A stretch of 64,000 bases of DNA from Bacteroidales bacterium (GTDB lineage: Bacteria; Bacteroidota; Bacteroidia; Bacteroidales; F082), in assembly GCA_017466405.1 (NCBI GenBank), contig JAFTUF010000058.1, positions 1 through 64,000 on the forward strand, in the 5' to 3' direction. A model generated the notes under the pieces. The model worked only from the letters and a program-made list of their open reading frames with translations, searched no databases and had not been told where the DNA came from. Numbering within the stretch: position 1 is the first letter of the stretch; each line of letters starts with the position of its first letter. The translations under genes and the position numbers were made by a program. Positions 44,501 to 51,597 of this stretch are shown here, in pieces.

Positions 44501-47357
44501 AACATTGACAGCTAAGACAAACGGTCAAAAAGGTCCACGCGACGGTAGCAGAGCTAACGGCACATGGTATCATAAAGAAGTAGACCTCAGCGCTTACGCA
44601 GGACAAGAAGTATATATCGCATTGCGTCACTTCGCTTGCACAGACATGTTCTACATCATCGCTGACGACTTCACATTAGGCGGAAAAACTTCAGCTGACA
44701 TCTTTGACGTTGTATTCGAAGGCGAAACAGTAGCTAACGATATTGAAGAATCATTCTATCAATTAGACGTAACAGGCTTAACAGACGGTCAAGAATATAC
44801 AACATCAGTTATCCCTAACAATGCTACAGACCAAGTATTAGAATATACATGGACTTACAGAGATTGCAGCAACTTCGCTGGCGTAGCTAACTTAGCAGCA
44901 ACAGTTGAAAACGGCAATGCAACAATCACATGGGATCTCCCAGTACAAGACAACAGTCAACCTGTTTATGAGTTCTCTTCTAACTTCGATAACGGTTCTC
45001 TCGCAGGCTGGACTAACGTTGACGCCAACGGAGATGGTCACATCTGGCAAAACACTTCAGAATTTGCTAACCAAGGTTTCGGTGTTAACAACACATACTG
45101 CGCAGCTTCCATGTCATACGATAATATGTATGGTGCTATCATGCCAGACAACTACTTGGTAACAGATCAAAAATACACCATCACAGAAGGTTCTAAACTC
45201 ACATTCAGCATCAGTGCTCACGACAGAACATACGATGAAGAACACTATGGCGTTGCTATCTCAACAACAGGTACAAACGCAACAGACTTCACTGTTATCT
45301 TCGAAGAAACACTCTCAGCTGGTGAAGCAGAATATGAAGGCAGCTTACAAGGTCAATGGTACAATATGGAAATCGACCTCAGCGCTTACGCAGGACAACA
45401 AGTCTATATCGCATTCCGTCACTTCAACTGCTACAACATGGCATGGCTCAAACTCGACGATGTTGAATTAACATCTTCAAGAGGCAGCAAAGACGGTCAA
45501 TGGTTACAATACCATAACGGTATTAATGAGTTAGCTTTAGGTCTCACAAATGAAATCGGCGGACCTGGCTTACCAATCAACTGGGCTATTATGTTCCCTG
45601 CTGACGCAATCTCAGGATATGCTGGCACTTATATCACCAAAGTCTCTACATACGTATATGAAGGACACGAAGGTGGATTCAGCATCCACTTTGGCGGCGA
45701 CAACGCTCCTGGCACTGCAGTTCATACACAATCATACGACCTCTCATCATACAGCTATCAAACTGTAGAAATCGAATTGACAAACCCTGTACAAATCTCA
45801 GGTACAGAAAACGTATGGATTCAATTCTCTAATACAACAGGCATGTATGTAGCATCTTACACTGTTGACTGCGGCGATGCTAATGCACGCTGGTTCTCAG
45901 ACAATGGCGGTTCAACATGGTACGACGCTGCTTACTTCGGCGAAGGATGGTACGGTTCATGGCAAATCAGCGCTTACGTTGACGGTGACGCTACTCCATT
46001 GCCAGACGAACCAGAAGTTGTTGACACAGAAGTTCTCGGCGCTATGATCTACCGTGACGGTGAACTCCTCACAACAGAACCTCTCAACGCTGAAACATAC
46101 ACAGACAATGGTCTCGCAACAGGTGAACATACATACGAAGTAAGAGTTGTTTACGGTGGTGAAACAGCTGACACTTACTACGCAATGTCATGCGCTGACG
46201 AAGTAACAACAGTTGTTCCTCTCGACTGCGTCGCTCCTGAAAAACTCTATGGCGAATTCACATACAATAGCGCAAGCTCATTCGGTGCAACATTGAGATG
46301 GCCTTACAATGGCAGTGTTTCTGACTGGTTATACTACGACGATGGTATTAACATGGATGGTATCGGCGGTCCTCAATCATTCTACTGGGGCATTAAGTTA
46401 CCAGCTGAATCATTAGAATCATACGCTGGCACATTCATGACAAAAGTCGCTATGTATGACTACGCTCAAGCAACATCAACATTACAAATCTACTACGGCG
46501 GTGAAAACGCTCCTGAAACATTGGTACACACACAAGAATGTGTTGGTACAGGTTCTGGCACATTTGTAGAATACGACTTGACAGCATCTCTCCCAATCGA
46601 CCCAACAACAAACATCTGGGTTGTAATGTACACAACACAAGGTACATCATATCCTGCTTCATGCTGCGTTAACACAGGCGATCCTAACGGTCGTTGGATC
46701 TCTATGGACGGTGCTTCATGGATGGATGTTTTGACAGGTGCTGGCTTAGACGTTACCTGGATGATCCGCGCTTATGTAAGCAACGCTGCTAAAGGTGAAG
46801 TATCTGAACTTAAACCTCTCGAAAGAACAGAAAACAACGTAGTAGCAGATGACGCTAAATTCGTTGCTGCTAACGGTGCTAAGGGTAATGCATTCGATCA
46901 CTACAATATCTATCGTGGTACAAGCAACGATAACTATGAATTGATCGCTGAATCTAACTCTGGTTACTACTTCGACGAACTCAACGAAAGCGGCACATTC
47001 TACTATCAAGTAACTGCTGTTTACGCTGAAAACGGCTTAGAATGTGAATCAGACCCAGCTACAGCTTACGATAACGAATCACAAAACTACGTCGTTGTAA
47101 CTGTCGATGCTATCGATGAAAACGGTGTTAATGGTATGATGGTTTATCCTAACCCAACTAAAGACAACGTTAACATCTTCGCAGAAAACATGACACGTAT
47201 AACAATCACCAACACATTAGGTCAAGTTATGTTAGATCAAGCTGTCAACTCAGACAACGAAATCATCAACATGGCTCAATACGAAGCTGGTGTTTATACA
47301 GTACGTATCACAACAGAAAACGGCGTCGCTGTTAAACGCATCACTGTTGTAAAATAA
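38550..47357 (+). CDS. Giant T9SS surface adhesin with cleaved-adhesin (J) domains, 2935 aa
   Basis: Signal peptide 1-22. Order of parts: module A (21-200, EIIVGNGTDSANIGPF); beta-trefoil-like region (222-355, IKANTTGKYLNV); J1 380-531; fibronectin III 544-627; second module A 637-815; PPC-like domain 826-910; J2 922-1070; J3 1084-1247; J4 1259-1418; fibronectin-like 1462-1568; J5 1572-1734; carboxypeptidase-regulatory-like 1740-1842; J6 1868-2049; fibronectin III 2050-2132; J7 2136-2309; module B twice (2316-2481, 2591-2746); sorting domain 2858-2935 (MMVYPNPTKDNVNIF). J domains share FDFNDGSLEGWETLDADGD, PDNYIVT, EHYGVAIS and VDLSAYAGKNLYIGFRH, as in gingipain/HagA cleaved adhesins. Probable surface-anchored adhesin binding host protein, haem or glycan. 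Codon use is strongly biased (GAA, ACA, GCT), which suggests high expression. Confidence 0.9.
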   Translation: MRKFLASLMLLVLFAPFALRADEIIVGNGTDSANIGPFGNAYGYSWVEMVYPSSMIGQACTITSLSYNCTTVGQTFTSNEINVYLAESTKTTMTSGSFTPEADLTLVYTGTNVTIGDAEWETLVLDTPFEYSGENSLVVVFSNNGGGLSNLFLKWACSTSSNSIMFDFSDSDPIGAQFPSSGCQMGGNGYAYNKLPNMKLNAGGTTPDPEEPEQPEEPEVAQYRIKANTTGKYLNVFNNIKHDGGAYGGVGVALLDEESSAQIFTMEDAGNGNFYLSADGYYVKCWAWNVDAYSTTDKTALSLVEAGNDTYYIKNMANSKYFKVENVYSSEVGYQYFIFCDCTGSCQETWTLEPVTSEEPDPTPDPEPDPDPTPDPEVTVLFSDDFNDGELTGWRTFQSDNDTHNWKISTSGMDGSKCIISESYLGGDLDPDNYIVTTSQYSLSESSEFTFYVRPRSQTYIFDRIGVVVSEDDQNWTVVWNELFDENSTTTYVQRTIDLSEYAGKNIYVGFRHYDCEVGFSDGVLVDNVELTGGGSTEPIEPTVPAAPANLAATANGQTTISLTWDAVENATSYNVYSGEYEVVAGLTETTYTIENLTAGTEYCYNVTAVNEAGESEASAEDCATTESAGGEDPEGNELVIGNGTESTSVAPFRNSYQHSWVEMIYPASEIESGAITINSIAYNCANVGTASMELTNVYIYMGETSRTSIGAPNDWTPQEDLTLVYTGNNITIGEEEWETFVLDTPFDYSGTQNLVIAVGKNSAQYNNSIKWAYLPTDENSIMHTSSDYNDSFSSYPANSGTMGYQRPNVKLGYTANGNPEPEVAEGDIWEDAIEVAELPFTHTPDFANLNNDYTLPGEEQDGKDVVYKLTLAEETTIAATVNGANGKVAVYAEDFNGEDGPGADNYYGANETPDNPDSTTGFFFDFNDGSLEGWETLDADGDTYNWGISNGVTQVGSDGTTCLFSLSTSLQPNNYVYTSEAYAISEDSELTFEAKANSMYYPDYYSVVISEDGEFFLTIWEEQAPTSYTTNTVDLSNYAGKNLYIGFHHYNSNYCSGVLIDNVKLTGSATDPVDPTPDPEEGATAFSDDFNDVNLDGWRVFENDGDGNNWGISDGITFGGINGTGCIYSETYLFIGGAELYPDNYIVTTSQYEITEGSTFTWNVFAQDPYYSADHYAFVVSSDNENWTIVWEETLESSDDYMNRSVDMSEYAGQSLYLGFRHYDCNGTEATAMSIDDVALTNGTTEPDPTPDPEEGETAFLFDFNGEDTFEGLTLIDADGDGYNFEAEPAGYGGTYVGYNNTRAIMSYSWSYNYGTLTPDNYIVTEQAYPITANSVVSLNVKSATTYDYAEHYGVVVSEDGQNWTTVFEETLTSNEWINPTVSLSAYAGKNLYIGVRHFDCTYIMYLMVDNFQLSTSAKRNNRANSIEETLPAGTYYLVASATEAFSVNINTVGEQVDPELPSVAQVTATENGANVDVEWSMESAKFATHINPETGKAEYLNNTINTRDASEYTFHSYKLYRANGDNEPIVLAENLAETTYEDATWAEAESGVYKWGVAAMYTANAKNRETTTILNEGFETEYYVLPEGWTTYSDPATANTNGNWNTMSAIGIYSACTGSYSAYSVGYVSQGSNYYLVSPALDFTSAINGTLSFNYISPGWQGSSSTIAVSYSESATGPWTELWKYEGADQSTWAEAETDLSALSGKVVYLAFISTDNMGFGAGVDNVLISAEMTDGPVPVASEIVWSNAIDKDMTTTVDVTVTAADGASVAGTLVSLVNVNEPAYAYEVTLDETGYYEWTEFRKGTYEYTVSLEGYISCATEEIIEITDATSLECTLELKPELVDGLYVSPTGWAMWEYVAPEFTGETFSFDFEDATMMGWTNIDADGDGNKWFSNVGSEGAIVGNNESTYCVVSQSYDNAVGPLTPNNYLVSPEKYAIVNGSTFSFYVAAQDANYAAEHYGVAISTTGNTSASDFTTIWEETLTAKTNGQKGPRDGSRANGTWYHKEVDLSAYAGQEVYIALRHFACTDMFYIIADDFTLGGKTSADIFDVVFEGETVANDIEESFYQLDVTGLTDGQEYTTSVIPNNATDQVLEYTWTYRDCSNFAGVANLAATVENGNATITWDLPVQDNSQPVYEFSSNFDNGSLAGWTNVDANGDGHIWQNTSEFANQGFGVNNTYCAASMSYDNMYGAIMPDNYLVTDQKYTITEGSKLTFSISAHDRTYDEEHYGVAISTTGTNATDFTVIFEETLSAGEAEYEGSLQGQWYNMEIDLSAYAGQQVYIAFRHFNCYNMAWLKLDDVELTSSRGSKDGQWLQYHNGINELALGLTNEIGGPGLPINWAIMFPADAISGYAGTYITKVSTYVYEGHEGGFSIHFGGDNAPGTAVHTQSYDLSSYSYQTVEIELTNPVQISGTENVWIQFSNTTGMYVASYTVDCGDANARWFSDNGGSTWYDAAYFGEGWYGSWQISAYVDGDATPLPDEPEVVDTEVLGAMIYRDGELLTTEPLNAETYTDNGLATGEHTYEVRVVYGGETADTYYAMSCADEVTTVVPLDCVAPEKLYGEFTYNSASSFGATLRWPYNGSVSDWLYYDDGINMDGIGGPQSFYWGIKLPAESLESYAGTFMTKVAMYDYAQATSTLQIYYGGENAPETLVHTQECVGTGSGTFVEYDLTASLPIDPTTNIWVVMYTTQGTSYPASCCVNTGDPNGRWISMDGASWMDVLTGAGLDVTWMIRAYVSNAAKGEVSELKPLERTENNVVADDAKFVAANGAKGNAFDHYNIYRGTSNDNYELIAESNSGYYFDELNESGTFYYQVTAVYAENGLECESDPATAYDNESQNYVVVTVDAIDENGVNGMMVYPNPTKDNVNIFAENMTRITITNTLGQVMLDQAVNSDNEIINMAQYEAGVYTVRITTENGVAVKRITVVK

Positions 47358-47390
47358 GAATCTTAGAAATTTAGATTTCTAAAATTTTAG

Positions 47391-47424
47391 AAAAAGTCGT
47401 CACTCAAATGTGGCGACTTTTTTT
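47391..47424 (+). terminator. Terminator of the giant adhesin gene
   Basis: AAAGTCGTCAC (47393-47403) pairs with GTGGCGACTTT (47410-47420), one G-U pair, then a T run. Before it, CTTAGAAATTTAGATTTC words begin right after the stop codon. Confidence 0.85.
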
Positions 47425-47468
47425 ATTAAATAACCCACCCAAATGTTTCATCATTGTAATTTTTATTC

Positions 47469-47477
47469 TAAATTTGC
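47469..47477 (+). promoter_or_regulatory. Promoter of the 819-aa adhesin gene
   Basis: TAAATTTGC 90 bp before the ATG. Confidence 0.5.
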
Positions 47478-47566
47478 AAGACTCTTGTAACTATTTATTT
47501 TACTAAATAACACACTCATATTTATCATCTTCTGACAATAAATTATCATTTAAATAAATTAGAATT

Positions 47567-50026
47567 ATGAAAAAATTTTTACTTACCTTGATGCTTTTGG
47601 TGTTGTTTGCACCATTCGTATCTAATGCCGGCGAAATTATTGTCGGTAACGGAACAAGTAACACAAACGTTGCTCCGTTCAGAAACACATCAGCCTACTC
47701 ATGGGTAGAAATGATTTATCAAAGTGAAGAAATAGGACAAGCCTGTGAAATCACATCTTTGTCTTATCAATGTGCAACAGCAGGATTTTTCGGCACACTG
47801 ACAGCGACTGAACTTAAGGTCTATCTCGCTGAAGTGACAAAGTCGGAACTTGCTGCAAACAACTTCACACCAGAATCAGAACTCACCTTGGTTTATACAG
47901 GAACTAATGTTGTAATAGGCGATGAAGAATGGGAAACATTAACACTTGACACACCTTTTAACTATAGCGGTGAAAACAATCTTGTTATCGTTGTTTCTAA
48001 GAGCGCTAACTCAGCGAACCTCAACCTCAGATGGAATTGCACAACTGTTGAAAACAGCATCTTATTCGATTTCCATGACACTGACCCTGTAGGCGCTGAG
48101 TTCCCAAGTGAGAACAGCTATATGGGTGGCGCAGGTCAGGTTTACAACCAACGCCCTAACGTTAAATTGGGTATAACAGGTGAAGTCGATCCTGGTAATG
48201 GTGACGATAATGAAGGCGGTGATGATAACGAAGGTGGCGACGACAATGAAGGCGGCGATGATAACGAGCCTGAAGTAACAGAAGGCGACACTTGGCAAAA
48301 TGCTATTATAGTCACTGAATATCCTTTCACATCAACACCTGATTATGCCAACTTAAATAACGACTACACCTTACCAGGCGAAACACAAGACGGAGCTGAC
48401 GCTGTTTACAAACTCACTTTCGCAAGCGAGACTACATTATCAGCATCTGTTGAAGGCGCTAACGGCAAACTCGCCTTATACGCAGATGACTTCAACGGAG
48501 AGAACGGTCCTGGTCCTGACAACTACTATGTTGAAAATGAAGATCCGGAAGACCCAGATGACGGCGAATATTCAACAACATTCTCCGACAACTTCAATGG
48601 TAACTTAAATAACTGGAGAACATTCCAAAATGACGATGACAACTATAACTGGGAGATTGGCAACACCTACGGCATGACAGGCCCGGATAACAGCGCTTGC
48701 ATCTATTCGTTAGCATACGCAGATACCGAATTACTCCCTGACAATTATATCGTCACAAAATCAAAATACTCTATCACAGCAACATCTTCTGTCTCATTTT
48801 ATGTCAGACCAATGAATTACTCTTACATTTACGATACTTACGGAGTAGTCATCTCAGAAGACAATGAAAGCTGGACTGTTGTTTACAGCGAGTCATTTGA
48901 TGAAAACTCAGAACAAGATTATATCCTTAAAAATATTGATTTAAGTTCATACGCAGGTAAAAACTTATATATCGGTTTACGTCACTATGACTCAGACGGC
49001 ACATGGGCAACAGGCGTTTTGGCCGACGACTTCGTTTTATCTGATGGCAGCAAGAGAAATGGCGGCAACACTTTAGACATGACAGTACCTGCCGGCGTTT
49101 ATTATCTCGTAGCATCAGCAACAGAAGAATTCACTGTAAACATCAATCTCGATGGCACAGCACAAATCGCCAAAGTTTCTTTCGAAGCTGAAGTATTGGG
49201 CGGCACATCTGTAAAGACAACAGCAAGACCTAACGAATTCACTGTCGAATATCATTACTCTATCTTCGAAGCCAATCAAGTTGAACAAGATGGCATTGAG
49301 ACATTGGCAGAAGAACTCCGCGAAGACGAGACTCCTTATACAGAAATAGACATCTGGACTTGGACAGAACTCACTCCTCTCACCGACTACTATTTGATTG
49401 GCACAGCTAAAAACGCTCAAGGAGAATGGGGTCCAACAACATACGTGACATTCAAAACTACAGAAGACCAGATAGATTACGGCACAGCTGAAGTCGCAGT
49501 AGAAATCACATCTGTCGATGCTGCATCTGTTGTAGTTGAGACAACCGTCAATGAGGCAACTAAGGAATATCACATCGGCGTGATAACAAAAGCCTTGTTC
49601 GAATACTTAGGTGAAAGCGCTGTCATTGAATCGATACGTAACGATGGCAATCCTCATACAGGCAACAACGAACATACTTTCGGTGACCTCAATCCACTGA
49701 CAGAATATTGCATCATCATATCACCTAATAACGAAGGTGATGAATGGGGCGTAACAACAATTGAAAACTTCACAACTGATGAAGTTGGTTTGGTTGAATT
49801 GAACAAGTCTGTTTCTGTATATCCAAATCCAGCATCTTCAGTGATTTTTGTAGAATATGAAAATAATGCTGAAGTAAGTTTCATCGACATTGCCGGCCGC
49901 TGCGTTAAAACAGTCGCAACATCAGGCAACACAACAATCGATGTCAGAGACTTAGAAAAATGTTTATACATCATGAAAATTCAAGATGGCGACAACACAA
50001 TGATTCAAAGAGTTGTTGTTAAATAA
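47567..50026 (+). CDS. T9SS surface protein, short paralog of the giant adhesin, 819 aa
   Basis: Signal peptide 1-22, nearly identical in DNA to that of the preceding gene (LTLMLLVLFAPF). Module A about 22-203; acidic linker of GGDDNE repeats 209-235; PPC-like domain 237-321 (TLPGETQDGADAVYKLTF); one J/cleaved-adhesin domain 335-495 (FSDNFNGNLNNWRTFQNDDD, LPDNYIVT, YAGKNLYIGLRHYD); two diverged fibronectin-like units about 545-745 ending in FKTTED and FTTDE; sorting domain about 750-819 (VSVYPNPASSVIFVEYEN). It reads like the first third of the giant protein with the repeats cut out, so one gene probably arose from the other. It has its own promoter and terminator. Confidence 0.88.
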   Translation: MKKFLLTLMLLVLFAPFVSNAGEIIVGNGTSNTNVAPFRNTSAYSWVEMIYQSEEIGQACEITSLSYQCATAGFFGTLTATELKVYLAEVTKSELAANNFTPESELTLVYTGTNVVIGDEEWETLTLDTPFNYSGENNLVIVVSKSANSANLNLRWNCTTVENSILFDFHDTDPVGAEFPSENSYMGGAGQVYNQRPNVKLGITGEVDPGNGDDNEGGDDNEGGDDNEGGDDNEPEVTEGDTWQNAIIVTEYPFTSTPDYANLNNDYTLPGETQDGADAVYKLTFASETTLSASVEGANGKLALYADDFNGENGPGPDNYYVENEDPEDPDDGEYSTTFSDNFNGNLNNWRTFQNDDDNYNWEIGNTYGMTGPDNSACIYSLAYADTELLPDNYIVTKSKYSITATSSVSFYVRPMNYSYIYDTYGVVISEDNESWTVVYSESFDENSEQDYILKNIDLSSYAGKNLYIGLRHYDSDGTWATGVLADDFVLSDGSKRNGGNTLDMTVPAGVYYLVASATEEFTVNINLDGTAQIAKVSFEAEVLGGTSVKTTARPNEFTVEYHYSIFEANQVEQDGIETLAEELREDETPYTEIDIWTWTELTPLTDYYLIGTAKNAQGEWGPTTYVTFKTTEDQIDYGTAEVAVEITSVDAASVVVETTVNEATKEYHIGVITKALFEYLGESAVIESIRNDGNPHTGNNEHTFGDLNPLTEYCIIISPNNEGDEWGVTTIENFTTDEVGLVELNKSVSVYPNPASSVIFVEYENNAEVSFIDIAGRCVKTVATSGNTTIDVRDLEKCLYIMKIQDGDNTMIQRVVVK
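48196..48268. repeat. 15-18-bp in-gene tandem repeat coding GGDDNE
   Basis: Four units of GATAATGAAGGCGGTGA type in the linker of the 819-aa protein. It could vary in length by slippage. A similar Asp-rich linker is encoded at 61566-61622. Confidence 0.75.
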
Positions 50027-50048
50027 ATGACACGTCTTACATAAATTT

Positions 50049-50084
50049 AAAGAGGCTGAGAATTTCTTAGCCTCTTTTGTTTTA
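50049..50084. terminator. Bidirectional terminator after the 819-aa adhesin gene
   Basis: AAAGAGGCTGAGAA pairs with TTCTTAGCCTCTTT (one mismatch or G-U), followed by TTGTTTT; it also ends the converging thioredoxin gene. Confidence 0.85.
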
Positions 50085-50116
50085 AGTAGTTTTGTTATGA
50101 CAGAATGTTGTAGGTA

Positions 50117-50473
50117 TTATATAAGTCTTTCTTTTATCACATTTTCCAATTCCGATTTAGGCAAGGCACCTTGCATTATCGTAGGATTTCCTTCCATTGG
50201 CACGAACAACAATGTCGGTATCGAACGTATTCCAAATGCTTGCGACAACTCCTCCTCTACCTCGGTGTCAACTTTATAGACATAGATCTTGCCGTCATAT
50301 TCATTAGCGATCTCATCCAAGATAGGAGCCAACATTCTGCACGGTCCGCACCATGAAGCGTAGAAGTCTATTATCGCCGGTTTGTCGCCTTTATATTTCC
50401 ATTCCTTAGGATTATTCTTGTAATCCATCACTTTATTCAAAAAGTCCGCTGTAGTTATATTTGTAGCTTTCAT
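50117..50473 (-). CDS. Thioredoxin, 118 aa
   Basis: Thioredoxin fold with the active site WCGPCR (Trp41-Arg46, Cys42 and Cys45), followed by MLAPILDEIANEY and the cis-Pro segment SIPTLLF. No signal peptide, so cytoplasmic. About ten residues longer at the N-terminus than classical TrxA. It lies downstream of the peroxiredoxin gene in the same direction, and could reduce that enzyme or ribonucleotide reductase; the 128-bp gap with word repeats makes co-transcription uncertain. Confidence 0.93.
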   Translation of the reverse strand: MKATNITTADFLNKVMDYKNNPKEWKYKGDKPAIIDFYASWCGPCRMLAPILDEIANEYDGKIYVYKVDTEVEEELSQAFGIRSIPTLLFVPMEGNPTIMQGALPKSELENVIKERLI

Positions 50474-50601
50474 AGTTTTACTTCTTAGTTTTGAGACTCG
50501 AGCCCTGAGCTTTGAATTTGGTATTTACAAACTCGCAGCTCACTGCTCACAGCTCATTTCAATTAGGTAATTATGTTTTTAATTTCTAAGGTTCTAAAAT
50601 T
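50474..50601. repeat. Gap with GCTCAC/AGCTCA words and TTCTAAAATTTTAG words
   Basis: GAGACTCGAGCCCTGAGC (50493-50510), CGCAGCTCACTGCTCACAGC (50534-50553) and TTTCTAAGGTTCTAAAATTT (50583-50602); the last reaches the peroxiredoxin stop codon and matches words at 47362-47392. Confidence 0.6.
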
Positions 50602-51318
50602 TTAGAGTTTAATATTAAGTGCTTCTTCTACTTTTTCCTTGCTTAATTTCTTGGTGCAGAAGAACCAGTCGTAGCAGTGCATCTCGTCTTCTGAGCTTTG
50701 CATTCTTTCTTTTGCCACGCCGCATGAACCTGCTGTAGGTACAATCACCTCATCACCTGGACGCCAATCAGCCGGCATCGCTATACCAAATTTATCTGCT
50801 GCCTGAAGAGCAACCAAGACTCTCTTTATCTCGTCGAAGTTACGTCCTAAAGCGAGCGGATAGTACATAATGGTGCGAATCTTATCTTGTGGGTCGATGA
50901 AGAAGACAGCGCGAACTGCTGATGTCGTACTCTCGCCTGGCTGAATCATGCCGTATAATTTTGCCACGTTCATGGTGATGTCTTCGATGAGAGGGAATTT
51001 CACTTCCATATCCTTCATACCTTTCCAGTCAATCTTCTCTTTGATGGTACGCAACCATGCGATGTGACTGTATAATCCGTCAACTGAGAGGCCAACCAAT
51101 TGTGTATTGAGTTTTGCGAAGTCATCAGCCATACTTGCAAATGTCATAAATTCTGAGGTACATACCGGTGTGAAGTCGGCAGGATGACTGAACAATATTT
51201 TCCACATTCCTTTGTAGTCTGATGGGAAGTTGATTTCACCTTGAGTTGTTTTTGCTGTGAAAGCTGGAGCATTGTCGCCTATTCTTGGCATTACGTTTAT
51301 TGTGTTGTTTGTTTCCAT
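50602..51318 (-). CDS. Peroxiredoxin (Prx6-type), 238 aa
   Basis: Thiol peroxidase of the AhpC/TSA superfamily. Peroxidatic Cys53 lies in HPADFTPVCTSEF. Length and C-terminal part (DWRPGDEVIVPTAGSCGVAKERM, MHCYDWFFCTKK) match the archaeal/bacterial Prx6-like group, in which additional C-terminal Cys residues can form intersubunit disulfides. Reduces hydrogen peroxide and organic hydroperoxides in the cytoplasm. Divergent from oxyR with paired promoters in between, so it is most likely an OxyR target. Confidence 0.93.
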   Translation of the reverse strand: METNNTINVMPRIGDNAPAFTAKTTQGEINFPSDYKGMWKILFSHPADFTPVCTSEFMTFASMADDFAKLNTQLVGLSVDGLYSHIAWLRTIKEKIDWKGMKDMEVKFPLIEDITMNVAKLYGMIQPGESTTSAVRAVFFIDPQDKIRTIMYYPLALGRNFDEIKRVLVALQAADKFGIAMPADWRPGDEVIVPTAGSCGVAKERMQSSEDEMHCYDWFFCTKKLSKEKVEEALNIKL

Positions 51319-51414
51319 TTTTTTACTTTTTTTAATTTGTTAATTTATTTTTTCTTTTGTCATTCAACATTAGCCTTTAGACATTCATCATCGACTATTG
51401 TTCATTTTGACATT

Positions 51415-51448
51415 GCAAAAATACTTCAAAAAACATGTATCAGTCAAA
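51415..51448 (-). promoter_or_regulatory. Promoter of the peroxiredoxin gene
   Basis: Minus-strand TATTTTTGC (51415-51423) with TTTG at 51445-51448, spacer 21 bp; about 97 bp before the ATG. Confidence 0.65.
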
Positions 51449-51459
51449 CAGATATTTTC

Positions 51460-51467
51460 TATCTTTG
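51460..51467 (+). promoter_or_regulatory. Promoter of oxyR
   Basis: TATCTTTG. The start codon is 130 bp further on, and most of that leader is the word array at 51505-51590. Confidence 0.6.
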
Positions 51468-51504
51468 TATCGAAAATTTCGATAATTAAATATATAAAGA
51501 TTCA

Positions 51505-51590
51505 GACTCAGCAACTCAGCAACATAGTAACTCAGTAACTTAGCAACTTAGCAACTTAGTAACTTAGTAACTTAGCAACTTAGCAACTTA
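51505..51590. repeat. CAACTTAG/TAACTTAG octamer array in the oxyR leader
   Basis: Ten octamers (GCAACTCA, GTAACTCA, GCAACTTA, GTAACTTA) end 7 bp before the oxyR ATG. Same words as 24015-24145, here in one orientation only. Confidence 0.85.
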
Positions 51591-51597
51591 AAAATAT

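Noticed and set aside
40561..46047. Out-of-frame open frames inside the giant adhesin gene
   Set aside because: Produced by its biased, Thr/Glu-rich codon use; no start signals or domains.
51505..51590. CRISPR or iteron origin of replication in the oxyR leader
   Set aside because: The units are octamers without spacers, and there is no replication gene; the same words occur beside a T9SS gene.
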